Assembly: GCA_019261985.1 (NCBI GenBank)
Contig: JAFAQY010000133.1
Location: 1 to 44,878, forward strand
Direction: 5' to 3'
Source of the DNA: Bryobacterales bacterium
GTDB taxonomy: Bacteria > Acidobacteriota > Terriglobia > Bryobacterales > Bryobacteraceae
Length of the DNA: 44,878 nucleotides
Made by a program: the position numbers and the translations under genes. Shown in pieces: positions 40,820 to 44,878 of this stretch. Position 1 is the stretch's first letter. The number at the start of each line of letters is the position of its first letter. The notes under the pieces are model-generated. The model was not told the DNA's origin, did no database searches, and saw nothing but the letters and a program-made list of their open reading frames with translations.

Positions 40820-42304
40820 CTAAAGACGGCCCCGGATGATAACGAACCGCCCATCGACATAATCAAGGATATAATCCATCGCGTCGAGTTCCGGCTTGGG
40901 AAGTGGATAAATTTGCTGCAGATTGATTTCTACGCTCCGATCTGCCCATAGGAGCGTGGCAATGAACAAGGTGTGATACGTTTTAGGAAATGGGTCGTTG
41001 ATGAACGCTACTCTGGCGTGATTCGACGGATGAATGTGCAGTGCCCGAAGCTGTCTAGTCGCCTCCTCGCCATCGCTTCCCTCCGTGAGATACCAGTTCA
41101 GAACGCGCCGATCAGCCCGAGTCGTCTCATGCCAATAGGCAGCAATGCACGTTATGAGGGTTGCAACCATAACTGCTCGTCGTGGCAAACCAGCGACGGG
41201 CTCCCGTGCGAGACGATGAGCCAGAATTCTTGCGCCCAGAGCAACTAGCATGGCCCATCCTCCCGCAACAAGATAGAGGGTAGCTGCACCTCGATCGGGT
41301 AGGAACACGATCGGTAGGGGCGTGGCAGCGACCCATACAAACAAGAATAGCCACCTGGGATCCCACTTCGGAAGACCCCAGTTACGGAAGCCGATGTACA
41401 GCAGGAAAAGCCAAAGGCTGATTACCCGGCCCATGGTAAACACGTCAGTGTAGAATAGCGTGTTCATGAAACGGGTAGTCGACTCTGAGAATCGCGACCA
41501 AGTAAAGGCAGGCCGATAAGCGTCTAGCTCTATAAGCGTGCCAGAGCCGGTCGTCTTTCCAACGATAAATACCGCCGTGATCACAACTGCTAGTAAAATC
41601 GCACCCATTTGAGCTTTTCGACCCCTATAGAACAACTCGTAAGCGAGAACAACAATAGGCAGCGAGACAGCCATCTCCTTGGTGTTCAAGGCGCATAGAT
41701 ATAGAATGAGGAACCAGAAACTTTGTGAGGTGGCTAGTGGAGACCGAATCCATGGTAACAACAAACTCGTATTTGGTATAGAATGCTGTGTATTACGTCC
41801 TTGGCGGCAGGAGATATAGTAAAGCAGCGCAGAAAAGTAGAAGGTGCCGCACAGTCCGTCATAGATAAAGGCTCCGTCATACGCCAAGTTGCCAAGATTT
41901 GCGTGATATGCGACTGGGAAGCTTGCTAGCACAGCAATCCATTTGGATTTGGTTATTTGAAATGCCAGTCGTAAAAAAAGGATCGTGTTTAAAAATAATA
42001 TTGCTGTACGAACGATCGTGAACGGGACAGGATTTAGACCAAATAAGGCGAAGAGTGGGCGGTAGTAGATAACCCCCATTGGCCGCACAAATTTGCTCCA
42101 GAAAACCAACTGTTCGAGGACAAGGCGCCAAAGAGAGGGTGTCCAGTAAGTATATAAGTTGTGCATTTCGTCAAGCCCGAAATGGGCTTGACGAACGTGC
42201 CAGTGAAAATTACCAAAAAATAGCATTAGCAGAACTACGAAGCTAATAACAAACCAGTCAAGCTTCCCCAAGTTTATGGCCCGACGAAAATTGCTACACA
42301 TCAT
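40820..42304 (-). CDS. GT-C-like polytopic membrane protein
   Basis: 494 residues with roughly ten transmembrane segments (LDWFVISFVVLLMLFFGNF; VRTAILFLNTILFLRLAFQI; FLILYLCALNTKEMAVSLP). After the first segment comes an acidic pair, Asp45-Glu46 (HFGLDEMHNL), in the position of the catalytic loop of GT-C fold glycosyltransferases. This suggests a lipid-linked-sugar-dependent transferase of the PMT/ArnT superfamily or a related protein of unknown role. The C-terminal soluble part is short (about 80 residues). No polysaccharide gene is adjacent in this stretch. The gene is less GC-rich than the core genes, in line with transfer. Confidence 0.72.
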   Translation of the reverse strand: MMCSNFRRAINLGKLDWFVISFVVLLMLFFGNFHWHVRQAHFGLDEMHNLYTYWTPSLWRLVLEQLVFWSKFVRPMGVIYYRPLFALFGLNPVPFTIVRTAILFLNTILFLRLAFQITKSKWIAVLASFPVAYHANLGNLAYDGAFIYDGLCGTFYFSALLYYISCRQGRNTQHSIPNTSLLLPWIRSPLATSQSFWFLILYLCALNTKEMAVSLPIVVLAYELFYRGRKAQMGAILLAVVITAVFIVGKTTGSGTLIELDAYRPAFTWSRFSESTTRFMNTLFYTDVFTMGRVISLWLFLLYIGFRNWGLPKWDPRWLFLFVWVAATPLPIVFLPDRGAATLYLVAGGWAMLVALGARILAHRLAREPVAGLPRRAVMVATLITCIAAYWHETTRADRRVLNWYLTEGSDGEEATRQLRALHIHPSNHARVAFINDPFPKTYHTLFIATLLWADRSVEINLQQIYPLPKPELDAMDYILDYVDGRFVIIRGRL

Positions 42305-42477
42305 CTTCTGCCACGCTACCTAAGTACACGGCCTGAGGTCAACTGCCACAGTGTAAATCGATTAGCGATTGCGGCGGCAGAAAAAATGGGTTCTCTGCGG
42401 GAATTCAATGGTACGGTCATTTTACGCGACTTTCTGGAAAGCGACTAAATTCGGTGTTGGAAGCTGCCATGCACTCA

Positions 42478-43110
42478 GCTCTCAGGGCAAGCAGCGCAAG
42501 GTCTTATATCCTCGTACCCTGCGCAGTAGTATCTTGATATCCCATTGATGGCTTCCCCTACACCGAACCGGACCTTGACGCGGCAGTGGTTCAGAATGCC
42601 GTCCAGATGGTCGATCAACGTGTCGGCCCGCGCTTCGGGGGGCTGAAGTCGCTGCCAACGGAGTTGCCGCACCCAGCTTTGCAGATACTGCATCACGGCT
42701 CTTTCGTGGGTGTGAGTCGAGAAGCGATCCGGGCTCTCTTTGAGGAGGCAGGCTCCATCGCTTGCCGACTCAGGGTGAATAGATGGTCGAGTTGGCGCTT
42801 TTCGGGACTCAGGTGAACCCAGGACCAGTAACAACCAACATCTGCCCACGCATGGCGCGACCCTTGCGGAAGAATTCCGCGCGTCGTACTTCGTCCGATG
42901 GCTGCACTGGCATGCTGCATCACGTGGAACTTGCCGTAAACCGATCCTACACTGTTGCGGTCGACCGAACCACAGCGGCTCACCAGTCTCCAATTGCCAA
43001 CCACGCTGATGAACTCAGTCTTCTTACCGAGAAAGGTTTAGTCGACGAAGGATGTAACCCCGCCCTTGGGGCCATGGCTCGCTGAGCGGTGCCGATACTG
43101 GTAGAGCCGA
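42478..43110 (-). pseudogene. ISL3-family transposase remnant, multiple frameshifts
   Basis: Fragments of an ISL3 (IS204/IS1001-type) transposase appear in three frames of the minus strand. In order: FLGKKTEFISVVGNW, then ETGEPLWFGR in the next frame, DRNSVGSVYGKFHVMQHA, further on MQYLQSWVRQLRWQRLQP, DTLIDHLDGILNHCRVKVRF and GVGEAING, and after another shift KILLRRVRGYK. The order fits the C-terminal two thirds of the family. At least three frameshifts make it inactive. No terminal inverted repeats were recognised. The rest of the 42305-43160 spacer holds nothing else I can support. Confidence 0.72.
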
Positions 43111-43160
43111 TTCCGAGCCCAGACCGCAAGGACGTAGTGTTGTTATCGACGGGATGCGGT

Positions 43161-44159
43161 CTACACCCGGGCGGCGGCGATTTGCGGGGCGTGGGCGATC
43201 AACGAATCTTCAAACGTATAATCCGGCGCGGGGAATTCGTTGTTGCGTAGATACCAGCGATGGGTCTCCTTGAGGCCGGTGAGAAAGTCTGTCGGTTTGA
43301 ACTTCAAAATCCGCTGCGCCTTCGCAGTCACCTGTGTTATCGCCGGCAGGTCGAAATACATTCCGAAATAGAGCTTCGGACCCATGGGATGGCCGCCCGC
43401 GCGCAGAATGTATTCCCGCGGAATGCGCACGAACTTCACAGGTCTTTTCGCGGCCCGCGCGAAGGCTTCCGCGGCTTCGATCTGGGAAATCGGCCTTGGG
43501 TTCGCGATATTGAAGGCTTGCCCAACCGCTCCCGGCTCCTCCATGCTCCTGATTGCCGCCCGAGCCAGATCCTTCACGTAGATGAACTGCATCCAACGGC
43601 GGCCATCGCCTGGAACGATAATCGGCCGGCCCGCGCGCAGGCGGTCCCAGAAGAAGGCTTCGCGATAGTACGGATTGCCGGGGCCATAGACGAACGGCGG
43701 TCGCAGGGTAACAACCGGCAAACCAATCCGCTGCCGCAAGCGGAACAGGGCGCGCTCGCTCATCGCCTTATTACGAACGTACAAGTCCGGCACATCATCC
43801 GGCGCCAGCGCGTCGCCTTCATGATGATTCAATCCGTCGCCGTACGCCGCCACGCTGGACATGAAGATATACCGGCGCAGGCGATCGCCGCAAGCGCGCG
43901 CGGTGAGCTCGATATGAACGGCCGTTGTCCCACGTTCCGAATCGTAGACGTTATCGAAAACAACATCGAATTTCTTGCCGGCAAGCGCTGCCTTGATAGC
44001 GTTCGAGTCGTTGCGATCGGCGGTGATATTCGCGACGCGCCGCCCCAAATTGTGGGCCGCGCGGCGGTGTAGAATCGCGACCGAATGTTCCTGCTTCAAC
44101 AACTCGGCCACAAGAAACCGGCCGATATAACCTGTCCCTCCGATGACCAGGCAATTCAT
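43161..44159 (-). CDS. NAD(P)-dependent epimerase/dehydratase (extended SDR)
   Basis: 332 residues. Rossmann motif GGTGYIGR at 7-14; VFDNVYDSERGTT; catalytic Tyr-x-x-x-Lys in VPDLYVRNKAMSER; substrate-side RPPFVYGPGNPYYREAFFWD and WMQFIYVKDLARAAIRSME. The family acts on nucleotide sugars or related polyols. The gene begins 36 nt after the inositol-phosphate synthase stop on the same strand, so it may work on inositol- or sugar-derived substrates, but its own substrate is unknown. Confidence 0.9.
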   Translation of the reverse strand: MNCLVIGGTGYIGRFLVAELLKQEHSVAILHRRAAHNLGRRVANITADRNDSNAIKAALAGKKFDVVFDNVYDSERGTTAVHIELTARACGDRLRRYIFMSSVAAYGDGLNHHEGDALAPDDVPDLYVRNKAMSERALFRLRQRIGLPVVTLRPPFVYGPGNPYYREAFFWDRLRAGRPIIVPGDGRRWMQFIYVKDLARAAIRSMEEPGAVGQAFNIANPRPISQIEAAEAFARAAKRPVKFVRIPREYILRAGGHPMGPKLYFGMYFDLPAITQVTAKAQRILKFKPTDFLTGLKETHRWYLRNNEFPAPDYTFEDSLIAHAPQIAAARV

Positions 44160-44195
44160 TCTGGCTTTCGCTCCGCTTTTTAGGAGGCGCCGCCG

Positions 44196-44876
44196 CTAGT
44201 CGTAATATTCAAGACCCAAGTGAGTGATCAGGTCCTCACCGCGCATCCACCGGAGCGTGTTCTTCAGCTTCATCAGTTGGATGAAGATGTCGTGCTCGGG
44301 GTAGAGCCCTGGCGCGGTCATGGGGGCTTTGAAGTAGAACGACAGCCACTCCTGAATGCCGCGCATTCCGGCGCGCTGCGCGAGGTCAAGGAACAGAACG
44401 AGGTCCAAAACCAGTGGCGCGGCCAGAATGGAGTCGCGGCAAAGAAAATCGATTTTGATCTGCATCGGATAGCCGAGCCATCCGAAGATGTCGATGTTGT
44501 CCCAGCCTTCTTTCGCGTCACCACGGGGTGGGTAGTAATTAATTCGAACGGCCTGATACAGGTCTTTATAGAGCAGCGGGTAGAGATCGGGCTGGAGAAT
44601 CTGATCGAGCACCGAAAGCTTGGTCTCTTCCTTGGTCTTGAAAGAACCGGGATCTTCCAGCACTTCTCCGTCGCGGTTTCCCAGGATGTTGGTGGAGAAC
44701 CAGCCGCGCACACCGAGCATGCGCGCTTTGAAGCCGGGCGCGAGCAGCGTCTTCATGTAGGTCTGGCCGGTTTTGAAGTCCTTGCCGCAAACGGGAACTT
44801 CGTTCTGACGCGCCAATTCGAGCAAGGCGGGAACGTCGGTGGTCAGATTCGGAGCGCCGTTCGCATAAGGTACTCG
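44196..44876 (-). CDS. Inositol-3-phosphate synthase, C-terminal part (truncated by window)
   Basis: The frame is open to the window edge: upstream of the internal Met comes VPYANGAPNLTTDVPALLEL, then PVCGKDFKTGQTYMKTLLAP, the NAD-binding and active-site neighbourhood of myo-inositol-1-phosphate synthase. Later STNILGNRDGEVLEDP, KEGWDNIDIFGWLGYPMQIK and IDFLCRDSILAAPLVLDLVL are the tetramerisation/catalytic domain hallmarks. It converts glucose 6-phosphate to inositol 3-phosphate, the entry to inositol phospholipids. About 227 residues are visible; the N-terminus lies outside the window. Probably co-transcribed with the epimerase downstream. Confidence 0.93.
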   Translation of the reverse strand, partial: RVPYANGAPNLTTDVPALLELARQNEVPVCGKDFKTGQTYMKTLLAPGFKARMLGVRGWFSTNILGNRDGEVLEDPGSFKTKEETKLSVLDQILQPDLYPLLYKDLYQAVRINYYPPRGDAKEGWDNIDIFGWLGYPMQIKIDFLCRDSILAAPLVLDLVLFLDLAQRAGMRGIQEWLSFYFKAPMTAPGLYPEHDIFIQLMKLKNTLRWMRGEDLITHLGLEYYD

Positions 44877-44878
44877 TC

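Noticed and set aside
42783-43085. Plus-strand 100-residue open frame in the ISL3 region
   Set aside because: It is antisense to the transposase remnant and shows no domain.
1-44878. CRISPR array
   Set aside because: No series of direct repeats with regular spacers was seen; the repeats present are dispersed palindromes.

Overview
The window looks like a piece of an Acidobacteriota chromosome, most likely from the Solibacter/Bryobacter side of the phylum. The reasons are a very long Oar-like TonB-dependent receptor with an N-terminal carboxypeptidase-regulatory domain, a PSD1-cytochrome/DUF1501 pair, many Sec-exported proteins ending their leader in an A-Q junction, moderately high GC and abundant short hairpin repeats. 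This is inference from gene content; there is no rRNA in the window.

Layout. 0-3.2 kb: the 3' end of a PQQ alcohol dehydrogenase, a hemerythrin-domain protein, a secreted TPR protein and a DinB-fold protein. 3.2-9 kb: comM/yifB, then a minus-strand run of exported proteins (an alpha/beta hydrolase, a beta-sandwich protein, a DUF4352 lipoprotein, an intradiol dioxygenase and an exported unknown). 9.1-9.64 kb: a decayed yefM-yoeB toxin-antitoxin locus that still carries a TGTACA operator palindrome. 9.6-14.5 kb: a surface-polysaccharide cluster (GT2-GT4 fusion, methyltransferase with a coiled-coil tail, Wzt-type ABC ATPase). 14.6-19.9 kb: a CAT-anticodon tRNA and the classical origin-proximal block parB-parA-rsmG-mnmG with a parS site inside rsmG, and divergent purD.

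20.2-32.1 kb is a plus-strand export module: Oar-like receptor, PSD1 cytochrome (DUF1549/DUF1553), DUF1501 protein, Vgb-like beta-propeller and a protein made of two tandem metallo-beta-lactamase domains. The last three overlap at stop/start codons and are probably co-translated. Short palindromic repeats sit between these genes and in two cases inside the secretion leader. 32.2-37.4 kb holds a transketolase-like TPP enzyme, a small membrane protein, trpS and a TRAM/4Fe-4S uracil-5 RNA methyltransferase.

37.6-43.1 kb is an accessory stretch, AT-richer by eye: an AraC regulator, a small secreted protein, a frameshifted secreted beta-helix protein, a GT-C-like membrane protein and an ISL3-type transposase remnant. 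The window ends with an NAD-dependent epimerase and the 3' part of inositol-3-phosphate synthase, probably one operon.

The most interesting features are: (i) a set of REP-like hairpins starting GTAG/GTGG whose stems differ by compensated changes and which have been built into two protein leaders; (ii) a methyltransferase-coiled-coil plus Wzt pair resembling a chain-length terminator system; (iii) a low-complexity mini-repeat forming the linker of the GT2-GT4 fusion; (iv) the toxin-antitoxin relic; (v) the co-translated propeller/double-MBL pair next to the PSD1-DUF1501 genes.
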